A DNA stretch of 64,000 bases, taken from NCBI RefSeq assembly GCF_964204865.1, contig NC_135260.1, forward strand, positions 7,378,001 to 7,442,000, read 5' to 3'. The DNA comes from Styela clava (taxonomy: Eukaryota > Chordata > Ascidiacea > Stolidobranchia > Styelidae). Positions 1-17,700 of this stretch are shown piece by piece. Both the position numbers and the translations under genes were made by a program. The notes below the pieces were generated by a model. That model was not told the DNA's origin. It saw nothing but the letters and a program-made list of their open reading frames with translations, and did not search any database. Position 1 is the stretch's first letter. The number at the start of each line of letters is the position of its first letter.

Positions 1-23
1 ATATATGTAATAAATTATAATTA

Positions 24-5073
<5,050 letters not shown>

Positions 5074-5548
5074 ACTGTATACTAAGTCTAACAATCTGTA
5101 ACAAAATATACATGTATATATTTATAAATACAAACATCTACAACTTTTGTCCCTGAAAATATATGACTCCTGTTGTTTTGTGTATAAGCAGTAAACTATA
5201 TGCTATTAGGTCGGAGTGCGCCGTTCTTTTCCTGTGATTTAATTCTACTCAATAGCACAGTGATTTCATTGTGCCGGAAATAAAAGCACTGCAGTGCAGA
5301 GGTATCCGGCTGGTCATATACCAGGAATGATATGTATACTGTGTAATCAAAGGTCGAAGAAAGAACAAGAAATAATTATTACAACATCGTCTTTTACATG
5401 TAAATTTTATCAGACATATTTACCATCAATGCCAAATACTAATAGGACAATGACAGAAATTGACATACATGACGGTGTTTCCTGAGGGAGAAAATGTCAA
5501 TAAAAGAGCGCAACTCATAATAGATTTAATGTAGGATCTATCTTTTTT

Positions 5549-5630
5549 CTATTTTGAAGCCTTTGGATTTGTTTCGTTATCGCTACAGGCCCGTACATTT
5601 TTACCCCTACACTGCACTCGTGGATATCTG
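5549..5630 (-). other. Possible terminal coding exon of an unknown gene
   Basis: On the minus strand a good acceptor (ACCTTTTTGCAG) precedes a short open stretch RYPRVQCRGKNVRACSD..., ending in TAG about 26 codons later. The same stretch in the second unit (about 8791-8872) keeps the frame with two residue changes (A to V, S to L). No upstream partner exon was found and the family is not recognised. It may equally be chance coding potential. Confidence 0.2.
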
Positions 5631-6592
5631 CAAAAAGGTTGATTTTGAGTATATATAAAATGATGAGCTACAAATGATATATATAACGTATATATAATAT
5701 ATATATTTTTTTCAAAACTCAAAAATGTCAAAATAGAATTCGATTGCAACACCATTTCATTACTTATCGATCTGAACCGGCTTTCATAAGTTCATTGAAT
5801 TGGGAAAATTCAATTGTTTCTTTCAGATCAAAGATTATTGGAAAATACGATTTGCAATTTTTGTATAATTTCCCTGCATATTTGGGGCAAATTCCAGGAT
5901 ATTTAATAGTTTTTGTTTCGTCAAAGTTGTATTCTGTTGAGTACATGTGCCCCGACCAGGCTGAACATTGCTGCAAAAATATTAGTAAGCTCCAATTAAT
6001 ATAACAGTCAAATAGCACAAGGACTATCGATAGTAATCAAACGAATAAGTTAATCACAGCTTTCAAAATCAAGTTTAGGACACTTGGAATTTTGTTCCCT
6101 GTTTCGTGAGCTGTATTGGAGTAAGAATTATTATTATTATTTAAGGTCACGTTTTCAAAATTTGAGAATACATTGATCGAATTATATTTTGTGTGAATTT
6201 TTCCCAACGGAATAGTAAAGGCTGCTTGACGACATCTTAATCCAAAAAAGATTAAAAATTTAGTCACTATAACTATAAGTGAATTAAAATTCAAGCTATC
6301 TTCGAAACAATGCTTTTCTACCTGGCATAGCATTTCTTCCAATAGATTTCTACAAGTTTCAGACATGTTTTTGTCTCTTGCAATTATTTCGTCAAGTTTA
6401 TCTTGAATTTTCTCAACTTTTTGTGCATTGCAGCAACCGAACCATTCGAACTGTGCACACAATTTGAATTTTCTACTCGCATCTCTTGAAATAAAATCTT
6501 CGTATAAGATTGATTAGACGACAAAGAGAATCCGTGTGGCAACGTAAGAAGTAATTGTACATTCAGTGTAAATATTTTATCCTGGTGGAAAG

Positions 6593-7112
6593 TATTCTCG
6601 TCGGTTGGCGCAACGTTCTATGCGTTAGGACACGCTTGCCATCGCATTTCAGTGGGCGCTCCAGAAGCATGTGTACCAATATGGAGGTAACTAATTTTGT
6701 TCGCTTATTTTACATCATATTGCGTAAAGGAACTGAAACCTATGGAAGCGGGTATATTCACTTGGCTAACACAGACAATCCCCGCACTCGGAATAGAACT
6801 ATAACTCGGCCTAACCTTAACCTGGTACACATACTGCAGGAGTATCATTCAGTGTACCCCGCGGAGGTTCGAATTCCGAGGGATAATTATATGCGAGAGG
6901 ATATTCGATCTTCTCGCCGTCTCAGGAGGGTTCACGTTATCACTGGTGTGTGATACGGCTTCCACCATCATAAAATCCATGCATTCGAAACAGATAACTA
7001 ATCCCATACAGGAGATTGACTGGCAACCCGATGAGAGAGCGTGGTTTGTCATTCGAGTAAGCTATCTTATCGGCTTTCCTCTCCCCAGAAATCAATATAA
7101 TAATAAAAAAAA
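6593..7112 (+). mobile_element. tRNA-derived SINE, second-unit copy
   Basis: This is the duplicate of the SINE at 3351-3870, including the same MITE insertion (6657-6849) and the same flanking TTCAGTG. The insertion therefore predates the tandem duplication. Confidence 0.7.
6657..6849. mobile_element. MITE copy, second unit
   Basis: Duplicate of the element at 3415-3607, carried along with the tandem duplication; almost identical. Confidence 0.75.
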
Positions 7113-9012
7113 TCTTATCTTAATTTCAATAAACATGTTTTAGTGTTCAGTTTTAGTGAATTTCAAGATTACTATAATTCGAATATGCCCAGCATTGTGA
7201 AGTAAAGCAAATTTCAGTCTCGTCCTTTTTCGAAGATGGGAGATATAATTTGGAAATTACAAATGATCGAAATTGTTGCCGCCCGCTAATTAACCTGATT
7301 AACTCTAAACCTCAATATAAATAAATACGTTAATTATAGAAGTTTAGCATGTTCGACTGGAATTGCCTCCAAGACTATTCAAACATCTCTTTAATATTCT
7401 ATTTGCTCATATAGTGAAAGTCACGTTAAAATATAACTGTCAAAGATATAAACACAAAGCACAATTATATAAATTACTTAGAATAAAATTTCCAGATGAT
7501 AGCTAGATTATTGATAATTTCCAATTGAACCTCACATACTAAATTTTTGCTGACGCCCCATTTTAAAGGCCCCTCGCATCGGTCATCCAGGTGAAGTGTT
7601 GATATTTTCCAATAAAGCCTTACTGAAAAAGCCCTCACGTTTTTACCCGGGCCAAATTTAAATCAATTCTTCCATTTCCTACTTTTCCTAAAATGAACCC
7701 ATTCTTGAACAAACATTTTTTTTTCGTTTCTGAGAAAAGCGTTTAAGAGCTGAGCATGTTTGTAGTTCGGGTCAGAATTGACCTAAAAAAACTTGTAAAC
7801 ATTGTAGGCTACGCACACACTAGGTGATGAAATCATTGTTGCAATGGCAAAATCTGATGCGTATTGAAGTTCATATTACAATATTCGATTTTAGGTATAA
7901 TTTATATTTTCAATGTAAAATGAGCGATAACTTTGTTACAATAGATAGTCATGCGAAAATTTAATTTCTATCTAAATTTTAAAAAAAATTCGAAAAAGAA
8001 ACTTTTAATTAAAATAGAAAAAGTGGTTAATATTGCATTTCGTATCTTGTTTATAAATGTATCCTGTCATTCAAATTCACAAGAAAATGCATCATTATGT
8101 AGCCTAATACTGTGTTAAAAAAAGAATACGTTGTTATATATATATATGTATGTATGTACAGGCTTATATTTATATACCTTTAATAGAAAATACCAGATGT
8201 GTACTAACCTGATTGTAGGTGCACTATCGTCCATACATATAGGGTGTGCGTCTGACATCATTTTAAAAAATATAACAAAACAATAGCAAATCGGTGTTAT
8301 TGCAATTTTATACATACTGTATACTAAGTCTAACAATCTGTAACAAAATATACATGTATATATTTATAAATACAAACATCTACAACTTTTGTCCCTGAAA
8401 ATATATGACTCCTGTTGTTTTGTGTATAAGCAGTAAACTATATGCTATTAGGTCGGGGTGCGCCGTTCTTTTCCTGTGATTTAATTCTACTCAATAGCAC
8501 AGTGATTTCATTGTGCCGGAAATAAAAGCACTGCAGTGCAGAGGTATCCGGCTGGTCATATACCAGGAATGATATGTATACTGTGTAATCAAAGGTCGAA
8601 GAAAGAACAAGAAATAATTATTACAACATCGTCTTTTACATGTAAATTTTATCAGACATATTTACCATCAATGCCAAATACTAATAGGACAATGACAGAA
8701 ATTGACATACATGACGGTGTTTCCTGAGGGAGGAAATGTCAATAAAAGAGCGCAACTCATAATAGATTTAATGTAGGATCTATCTTTTTTCTATTTTAAA
8801 GCCTTTGGATTTGTTTCGTTATCGCTACAGACACGTACATTTTTACCCCTACACTGCACTCGTGGATATCTGCAAAAAGGTTGATTTTGAGTATATATAA
8901 AATGATGAGCTACAAATGATATATATAACGTATATATAATATATATATTTTTTTCAAAACTCAAAAATGTCAAAATAGAATTCGATTGCAACACCATTTC
9001 ATTACTTATCGA

Positions 9013-10338
9013 TCTTGATCGATATATATATATGTTGAGCCTGGGTGGTACTGATTTTTAACGATTTGTCCCGCCAGGTAGACCTAAATTTCCCGGTTAT
9101 GCAGTATGTATGACAGTCATAAATATTATTTTTATTTGATATTAATACAATTTTACTTTTTAACAGAGGCAGCCGATTTACACACAAATTTGCAACTCAC
9201 TTCTCTAGTCTAGATAGAGAGATAAATTGTATATTGCATGCTTGTCTAACACGCACTGTCCCGTTTATTTTTTGCTCCAGATGGTAAGATTATATATGCG
9301 GCCTTATGATTCTGCTGAAATCATGTATATCCCATCCAAACGAAACAGTTAAGTGAGTAAAAAGTCTAATAATGCATCGCGTGTGTTGAAATCATTGTAA
9401 ATATGGATTTGAGAATATGATATTTTTCAATCAAATCATTGGCAGCCTATAATTATCAGTTTGATATCAACATTTGGAAAAGTTGAAATTGGAAAGATTG
9501 GTAATGAAAATAGCACTGAATGTTTGCAGACCAATAAATGATTTCGAAGTGTTGTTTTGAAATCTGTGTTAAATATATTTGTAACCACACGGTTAGCCCC
9601 AACTCCATTATATTACCCACGACCACGAACTTTGCAAAATCTCATTAAAATGACAACTATATTTTCAGGAAGGCAAAAAATGCACAGTTTCTTTGTCAGG
9701 AATGATATATTTCAGAAACACAAAATAAAAAATTCAAATATCAAGTACCTAATTAATGACTTGTAAAAATTCTGATAACAACAGGCAATGAAACTGCCTC
9801 TTTCGCTTCATTATATTTTTTGTTGTTTACCACTGGAGGCGCTGGTGGTACATACGTTCACAGATTTTAGTGATTGTGACATCATAATACCCCATGCGCG
9901 TTTGCTGCGCGCGCTGCTTCAGGACCTTGATTCGACCTTCTCAGGACTGTGGGATTTGTGGTGCAAGGTTTTCGTTGTCTGGTTGCAGATTTGTAGTTCC
10001 AAGATTTTAATTGTATTTTCATATATTTAGATTTAATAACATTAACTTAATTTCAATAACTGTCCCAATCAACTGTCGATTGTTTTGTAAGCTGAAAGCT
10101 ACACTGTCAAGTACGTATTTCAGTTTATTGTTTTTATATTTAGAGAATATTTCGGTTGTACCGTGTTCTATAATGACCACTTTTGTAATCAGCCGCAACT
10201 GTTATTTTACTGGCGTAAACCTAAACCTGCGTATGTTAAGTTCAGTTCTAATGTGTACAATTTTGTTTAGTTAATGATTTCAATTGTCGAGTTATATCTT
10301 GCCGGCACATTTTTTGTTGTAATTATTGTTTGTTTTAT
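9013..10338. other. Intergenic, no gene recognised
   Basis: AT-rich sequence right of the tandem duplication. It starts with a TATATA run at about 9022-9032. Short open frames on both strands show no recognisable domain, splice context or repeat similarity to the rest of the window. A slightly GC-richer patch at about 9835-9960 was noted but not assigned. Confidence 0.5.
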
Positions 10339-10344
10339 TTAGAA

Positions 10345-10495
10345 AACCGTACTGCCGTACTTCCCGTACACGTATTGATGTACTCTCGTACTGACGTACT
10401 CTCGTGTCCACGTATTGACGTAATCACGTACTGTCGTATTCTCTACTTTTAACATCGTACCGACGTATCTTCGTACACCTGTACTTTCCTGACAA
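10345..10495. repeat. Degenerate CGTAC-rich short tandem repeat
   Basis: The pentamer CGTAC, or a one-base variant, recurs roughly every 9-11 bases (CCGTACTTCC, TCGTACTGACGTACTCTCG and similar). Spacing is irregular, so this is a decayed minisatellite-like tract rather than a perfect array. Confidence 0.7.
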
Positions 10496-10962
10496 TAAAC
10501 GACATCAACTTGTACTGTTATACGCGTCTTTTGCATTGGAGTGACAAAATCAGTTTACTAAAACAGATCGACCATCTAAGAATTACACCTGGTGTGGGCG
10601 CTAAAGTAGGGTTGCCATACCGTCCGGAAAATTCCGGACATGTCCGGAATTTAGGGTTAAATTTTGCGTCCGGGAGGAATTTTGAAAAATGCTCAAATGT
10701 CCGGAATTTTACTGCATCTGCAATTGTAATGTGAACACTGCTAATACAGAACATTGTTATTTCGTACCGTGCGCATATTTTTACTACGAGGTTGTATGGA
10801 ATTTTAATATAACAGAGCGTTTTCCTTATCAATGGTGTTAGAGTTGCAAACGTCAATGAGAGATGCTTGGAATACCTGTGCAAATGGATGAAACCAATGG
10901 AAGAGTTTACTTGTTTCAAATGGATAACCTTGAACGAGATACCAAGTTGGAAGGATGTAAAG

Positions 10963-11411
10963 CAGGGGTTGGCATCCTACGGCCCGCGGGCCAGATCCGG
11001 TCCGCGGAGCAATATAATCCGGCCCGCGACGCTTCACTGGATTATAGTAACAAAACAGCTGTTTTAAAGATTATATTCTTTACGTAACAGAATTAATTTT
11101 GCGACACGCGTACGCTAAATTATGTTATAACTCACAATTGCGCGTTTAATGACCCTATAATTTAATTATAATTACACAAATGGCAACAAAACGCAGAAAA
11201 GTTGATGCTTAGCGCAAATGGTTTAATGGTGCAGAAAATATTCAAATGGTCAGTCTTCGTGCGCTGCTCTAAATTTAACTTCTGATCTGTGTGAAAAAGT
11301 GTGATTCATCGGCTATCCGTTCGGTTTTCAACATTCTAAAAATATGAGGCCCGCCAATGACTTGCAACCTTTGGTTTTGGCCCGCGAGCGACAAAAAGTT
11401 GCCGACCCCTG
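10963..11411. mobile_element. Second hAT element nested in the first
   Basis: Ends CAGGGGTTGGCA and TTGCCGACCCCTG are inverted repeats. The flanks are ATGTAAAG (10955-10962) and ATGTGAAG (11412-11419), an 8-bp duplication with one mismatch. GCCCGC-rich ends contrast with the AT-rich host. Inside, ATG at 11180 opens MATKRRKVDA, then a stop, then RKWFNG, which resembles the N-terminus of hAT transposases related to GTF2IRD2/SCAND3. It is therefore a deletion derivative of a larger autonomous element. Confidence 0.85.
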
Positions 11412-11507
11412 ATGTGAAGCCTTGCCTGGAACATCTGATTAGTAAACGGGTTGATGTGGACGATGATAAATGCTTTGACCGATTCTGTAACTTGAAGGAA
11501 GCAGTTT

Positions 11508-11726
11508 GTGGAAAGTTACCTACAAGACGAAGAATTTATTAAACTGCCAACGCATAAGAAATGGTGCAAATATTTCGATCAGTCTACGAACATCACATGC
11601 CACTCCAAAATTTTGAGGATTGAACTGTTTTTCTTTGCTGTTACATCCCGCAATGCCAATGTAGAGAGAGTCTTTTCACTGATGCAAAGTCAGTGGACTA
11701 AAGAGAGAAACAAGTTGCGACTATAA
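11508..11726 (+). pseudogene. hAT transposase C-terminal dimerisation fragment
   Basis: An open stretch with EEFIKLPTHKKWCKYF followed by SRNANVERVFSLMQSQWTKE, the signature of the hAT C-terminal dimerisation region (N/S-A-x-x-E-R-x-F-S). The stop after NKLRL is near the usual protein end. It belongs to the element at 10607-12266 and is separated from upstream remnants by frame breaks and an insertion. Confidence 0.85.
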
Positions 11727-12131
11727 AAGGCATGTTGACTCTCCAATATAATTTCAATAATATGCACTGTAGTGAATTGTTTTCATTTTTGAAATCAGAC
11801 AAGAAGAGAATTAGATCTTCAGAAAAATATGCATGGTCAGAAGAGTAAATTTGTAGTGATTGTCTTTAATTTGTTTTAAGCATGTAATTGCTGTTTTTCC
11901 GTTTCGGCACAATCTAATTCTCATTCTTATTTTTCACTCTGAAGTTGAGATTTTTTCAGTCGACGGCCCGTAGCTATATTTAGAGTGTGCTTACCTGCCT
12001 GGTGTGAGATTCTGCTTGTGACTGAAGACATTACTTTTCATTTCGGTAGCTGGCGCTTTAGAATGAGTATCGTATAGCGTTTGCAGGCTTAGCATTTCGG
12101 TAGCGCATATATATGGTCTCATGAAAATAGG

Positions 12132-12230
12132 GACCTCCAGAAAGAAGTATGCGCACCAAGATGGCGCACAACCTGAACATAGTTTTTGTGTACCGGTTAG
12201 GACTAAGGTTGTGCGACATAGTCATGCACT
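12132..12230. mobile_element. Short palindromic-family MITE inside the hAT element
   Basis: CTCCAGAAAGAAGTATGCG, AAGATGGCGCACAACCTGAA and GTGTACCGGTTAGG match the short version seen at 38028-38124 and 44757-44850. Confidence 0.55.
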
Positions 12231-12319
12231 GTCCGGAATTTTGCTTTTTCAAATATGGTAACCCTACGCTAAAGGCACTCCAAATTTGGCGTCTACAGGC
12301 ATGCATCAATAGTGTTGCA

Positions 12320-12774
12320 ATAGAACAGCGATCGGCTCCGGAACCGCATGCGGCTCTTCGTTCTCGGAGCACTGGTTCAAAGTGTCTACAGCAGTTTGTC
12401 GTTTGAAGCAATGGAAATTCAATAAAAGTCGGGGGCTTAAAATCGATTACTACTCACTAATTACACGTCACAGCGGGTATAAGTCGAAAGCGGTAAAAAT
12501 AGGTCGCATTAAGTTGATTCAAATCTGTCAAAACAATCTTTTTCATTTCATTTTTCAAGTTCTTTTCATTTCATCGTAAACTGATTTAATGCATCATTCG
12601 GAATTCATTCGGTTTCTTCTAAGTAATAATTAGGATATTGCATCATGAGTGGTTTTTAGAGAGTTTTGATAACCACTGACATTAGAGTAGATATTGCGGC
12701 TCCGAGTGGGTTTGAGTTTGACGGAAAGGATGCCATTGGATCTTTCAATTCTAAAGGTTGCCGACCCTTGCAAT
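12320..12774. mobile_element. Probable hAT-like fragment
   Basis: CGGCTCCGGAACCGCATGCGG near 12330 and GCGGCTCCGAG near 12698 resemble terminal regions of hAT elements. The right end GGTTGCCGACCCTTG looks like a hAT terminus. No matching left terminus or target duplication was found. Confidence 0.4.
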
Positions 12775-14755
12775 TGAATAGACTACAGAGAATGGATATC
12801 TCCTAAAATTGCCAATCATATTTTTTCGATAAACCAAAGATTTTACATAAGAAGTTACAATACCATGTACCTGAGAATGCCAAGTTACCTGTTTAGGGTA
12901 GTTACCTCCAATTAAGGTAAGACTACAAGTGTTGTCTGATCCCTGATGTCATCACTACTGTTCCTGCCAAACGAACGATCATTCGAAATGGAAGAAAAGA
13001 GCTGTGTTTAATTCTGCCCATGGTTTACTCAAATGAAAACGAACAACAACAACAAATGTTTTCACCTTTTAAAGCAATTAAAGCTGGCACCAAAACCTTA
13101 CCAAGATCAGTCTTTAACAACATCTCTTTGATCCTCGAAGTGACTATAATTCAGTTGCCAACGCTGTGTGAATACTAATAGATCGACCGAGATCGATAAG
13201 TAATAAGACATCCCCCGAAAATAAGCTCTGGTATTATTTTTCGGAAGAAAATTGGAATACGACCCGGTCTTATTTTCGGGAAAGCACGGTATTTACCATT
13301 CTTTTTCGTTGGCTATTAGAACCAAGTAGCTTTATTTATTTTAAACCTTTGCTATGGAAAACCAGTCCTGTTAACTTGTTGCTGTCAATCAGAAAGTTTT
13401 CTCTGTGATCAATTCCTCTTTCTACTATGCCCGAGAATGCAGAAGCTTTATCTAATCTTCACGGATGTAATGGATCAGGCAATTAAATATTTATCAATAC
13501 TGTGTTAGATACAAAGGAAAGTTGTTAATCGTTGAAGCCCATGCATATATATATTGTTAAAATATATATAATTCAAAAATAAAAAACAACTATTTCATTA
13601 GGTTTGAAATTTTTATCGAAATCATCGGATGGAGTTAAAAAGAGACACGCCCAAATCCTATAACCAAGTCTTAATTTAGAAATTTTTCAAAATAATATTA
13701 AACTATTTTTTTCCAGGTTCATCATAAAGTGTTACGGAATTTCTCTTCTGCATCGTATAATTCTGTATATAGATATAAAGTACTGTATATATTTTTGCTC
13801 TCCGCCTATCGATCTAAAAAAAAGGAAGCAATGTTATTCGTTGAATTCACACTGAAGACATATATATATTGTAGCTATCAGTTTGGGTTACACGAAACTA
13901 ACTCCATACCCTTTCGTTATGCATTTTCGTCAGTGGATCCGTATAATGCAAAGATGCTGTCGTGGGAATAAGGTTCAATAATCCATGAGATTTTGAGGTG
14001 TTAATGTGCGGCAAGACCTAAATGTATATTGTATACAAGAGCTCAGCGCAAAAGGGCAAGTAACATAAGGTAATTAGGTAACACTCGATCGGTGTAGTCC
14101 CAGCTAAAGTGGGGTGTTTCATGTAACCCAGGGTTTGTTACTGCGTGATTCACCATAAACGTTCACGCGTATTGAATGATTAGCATCGTAACTAAATCCA
14201 TATTCCACTTGAAATGGTTGGCCGAGGTTTGTCATCATTGCTCTCCCAAAAAATAAATATGTAAACGTTATGCTTTCGAATATTTAAGATCTATTTATCA
14301 CTTTACTAATTTTTGACAAAAGAATCGCGTAGGTAGGAGTGAGTCGGACGCAAAGTTTGTATCGGAAAGTAGATTACAAATACTAAATTATGCTTGCACA
14401 TTTGTGTACAAGTATTCGTCTTCTTCTTTTAATTTACTTTATTGTACCCTCTCAACACCAACACTACCGATGCTACTGCAGATTGCGCGTTAATTGCTGT
14501 GCGGAAACTATGGATGGAGTTAAGTCTGCTACGGCTTTGATATTACGTCATAATTATGACTAACCAACCGTAACAATCCAATATTCTGGTTCGTGTTAGC
14601 TGCAGTTTTATTTTATTGCTTGTCAATATAGCACGAAGGATATCATTTTTGATCGACTGTTATAGTGCTTGTAGTTGAGTTAGAGACAGCGATATCATTT
14701 GCTGGGCAGCAAACATTATAATCTTTGTTTTTCGAAAAATAGCACACACCTTTGT
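12775..14755. other. Intergenic, no gene recognised
   Basis: Holds GATCGATAAGTAAT at 13191-13204, a motif that also ends the tandem units and a retroelement tail at 53864. A transposon-like fragment at about 13209-13295 has CCCCCGAAAATAAG and its inverse CTTATTTTCGGG. An open frame of 80 codons at 13729-13971 has no recognisable features. The rest is featureless AT-rich sequence. Confidence 0.45.
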
Positions 14756-17700
14756 TTAACAAGGTATTTCACAAGTTGGTCCTTTGAACGAAGAAGTACA
14801 GGTACATTCGTATTCTTCTTTATTGAGATTTCTACACTTCGCTTTATTTTTGCATGGTCCAGAATCACACGGCACTGAACAATAAATATCAATTAAAAAT
14901 ATATTTGTAAAATTTATATTTTTGTATTTATAAAAGTATACAGTATTGGAAAGACAGATGCCAAATTTTAGAAGATTCATAATTTGGTAATACGATTTTT
15001 CACGTCATACCTCGTAACAAGTAGGTATGTTGTATGTACAATCGCTCATGTAAGCTCTGAAAGACTGAGAATATCGTTAGAATAGTCGTAAGTTGTGGCT
15101 GTACCCAAATCACCATTCCCACGGCAAACTGATATTTAGGAATTTTCCACAGCATTTTAACAAAGATGATCTTAAGCAGATCTTAGTCTTGTTAGACTGA
15201 TCTTGGTCTTGAGAGATGGTATTAAAAGCAATAAACAAAAACGCCAACCTCATTAATTCAGTAAATCTTACTTTCACAAATGACTGACGCCGCCTCTGAT
15301 GAGCCACAATTGTGATTGCCCCATGGTCGATGCACGCAATCAGATATATGAGCCTCGTGTCCATTGCACCGAACATCGTCCAACCAGTATCCGCAATTAC
15401 ACTTTCCGAAGTGAGCATCGTGCACAGCTGCGATGGCGCCCGAATAATCGAGCATGCGACAAATCACATGAGCATCTTCTAGGTCCCATAAATCGTCACA
15501 AATTGCACGCCACTCATCATCATGGTAAATTTCAACTCGGCCTTGGTGATCGGCAACTCCATCGACGATTCTTACTATGTCATCTGATTCTAAAATTAGA
15601 CATTAAAAATAAATAAATTCGAAACAAAGTTGACTGTTGATATGATATCTCCGTTCAATCGTGTCTAATTTCAGAGGGAAAGAATTTGTACCGGTGGGGC
15701 GAAACGAACTATTTGTCAAACCATAAATATATACTACTAATACAAACTACTACTTAGATTAAATCATTTAGATAATATTAGATATTAATCCTTTACTGTT
15801 CATTACCAGGTCGCCTTGGCGTACCTATTGCTTTTTTTAGTTTTATTAAATAAAAAATTTATATAGTTCTACTTTATTCTATTTATCACGTTTTGTTAGT
15901 GTCTACCAACGGTGCCGCTCGTTCTCCAGATTTGGTATTTTCAGCATGGTGAAAAAAAAATTTCACTGATGACTGGATTTGACGAAATGTTAGGATCACG
16001 CCTATAGTATCCCCGTGTACTGTTGAGACTTACCCAGTCTTGAAGACTACCTACCTTCTGTACAATCGTCCACTCCTTCTATGCAATCACATGAATAAAC
16101 CGAATCGGTATGCTCTTGGAGCAAGCAATATCCGAGCCCTTCAGTACAAGGTGGATCGCATTTAGATTCGCCTGAATAATTTAAATAAAATAAGTACTAG
16201 TAAGTTTTCTTCTTTTATTTAATTAAATATTTCAAAATTTAATTCTAAATGAATTTAATATCTGGAAAATGCGAAAAAAAGAAAAATGAGCTACTTTGGT
16301 ATGCGATTGAGATCGCGTTTTGAGCAAGTGAAATCACATATCAAAGTGGCACAAAAAAATTATTCTAGTCATGAAATAATACCCTCAACTGTGCATAATC
16401 CGTCTCCGTCCAAACCAAAATTGCCTGTACATCTACATTCAGCCGATGAAAATCCATCAAACAATTTTCCGTTCACACAATCAATTGTTGCACAATCTAC
16501 CAGTTAATATAGAATCATAAAGAGATTTAACAGATTTTTTCCTCGTTAAATTAACTTTAATTTGTTTTTATTCCCTCATTTTAAAAGTATTATATATAAC
16601 AAATCAACTGCATAATCATTATACAGAATATGTAATTTTGGCTTATATTTTATAACGAATTTATCAACATGCTTGAAATATTTCCATTTTTGTTTCTCAA
16701 CAGTTAAAATAGTAATATTAGATCAGGAAATAAGCCTAGCGCGAGCAGTCTCCAATAATATAAACATTATGATACAATATAATAACATAAATCGGACAAA
16801 TGTAATAAGTGTTTTTAATGAATCATATACATTGATGAAATCAATAATTCAATTGACGGAAATGTTTCGTAAGCTTATGTAATAGCTATACAGTCGTGGA
16901 ATCAATTTACTTTTTTCAAGTGAAGCCTATCTTCTATAATTTATAATTTGTAAAAACAAAAGGTTTATAAACATAACTATACATAAAATAAAGGGTATAC
17001 TCCCGGAGTATGTGAACCAAGATGACGGACACCGGAACGTAGTATGTGTACCAGGTTAGGGTTAGGCCACAATTCAGGTACAAATACTATGGAAGTCACT
17101 TGGCTAGTCTCCGAATTTGTAATAGAACTAAAATAAGGAAAATTGGAATAAAACTATGGCCCAACCCTCCGGTGTCCGCCATCTTGGTTCACATACTACC
17201 AAATATATGGTACTCCCGTAGTATATGTACCAATTTGAGGTTGGGCCATAATTCATTCCAATTTCAGTTCTATTACGAGGTCGGGGACTGTCTGTGTTAG
17301 CCAAGTGAATATACCCTAGCCCATAGGTACATTTATACAACTTGATGTAAAGTAGGCGAACAAAATTAGTTACCTCGTATTGGTACACACACTTCTGGAG
17401 CTCTATTTATTTCAATACATGCAAACAAAAGATTTTGCAACGCTCGAACATAAATAGAAAATGTTCGCAGATTGAATGTACAAATACAAAAATTTAAATA
17501 TTATATAATAAAATCATTCATATATAAGATCTTGCCTATTTCATTGCACGATTTCCCACAAAAGCCTGCAGCACAACCACATTCTCCTGAAGTTATTCCA
17601 CATGTCCCATCGTTGCCGCAGTCATCATTCGAAACGCATGCTTCACCTGCTCATAAAATACTCTAATTAAAATAATCATAATATTTTAAATAATGTCAAA

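Larger units (their letters stand above)
5764..8315 (-). pseudogene. Truncated tandem copy of the HHIP-like 5' exons
   Basis: The second copy of the 3.24-kb unit holds near-identical versions of the first three HHIP-like exons: 8209-8315 (signal peptide, one change seen, E to K), 6322-6484 and 5764-5970. The third exon is cut by the duplication junction and reads ...KAGSDR followed at once by TAA at 5764-5766, so the second half of the folate-receptor-like domain and the whole propeller are missing. All three reading frames and the internal splice sites are intact. The copy could therefore be spliced into a 158-residue secreted fragment, or act as an alternative upstream promoter for the full gene. 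Without transcript data it is best treated as a partial gene copy. The copied unit includes about 690 bases upstream of the ATG, so the promoter is probably also duplicated. Confidence 0.75.
10607..12266 (+). mobile_element. hAT-family DNA transposon, internally decayed, with nested insertions
   Basis: The element is bounded by TAGGGTTGCCATA at the left and TATGGTAACCCTA at the right, an inverted pair with one mismatch. It is flanked by a perfect 8-bp target duplication CGCTAAAG (10599-10606 and 12267-12274), the length typical of hAT. Inside are remnants of the C-terminal transposase: LEYLCKWMKPM near 10865, KPCLEHLISKR near 11420, and EEFIKLPTHKKWCKYF then NANVERVFSLMQSQWTKERN at about 11525-11720, the hAT dimerisation region. 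The coding sequence is broken by a second hAT insertion at 10963-11411 and by frame changes, and a MITE sits near the right end. The N-terminal DNA-binding and catalytic parts are missing, so the element cannot move by itself. Confidence 0.88.

Noticed and set aside
5427..5470. Minus-strand MSISVIVLLVFG as an alternative signal-peptide exon of the HHIP-like gene
   Set aside because: Its GATG|GTAAAT donor leaves the wrong phase for every downstream HHIP-like exon tested.
10863..11087. 74-codon frame spanning an hAT boundary
   Set aside because: It crosses the insertion point of the nested hAT element, so it is a chimera of two transposons.
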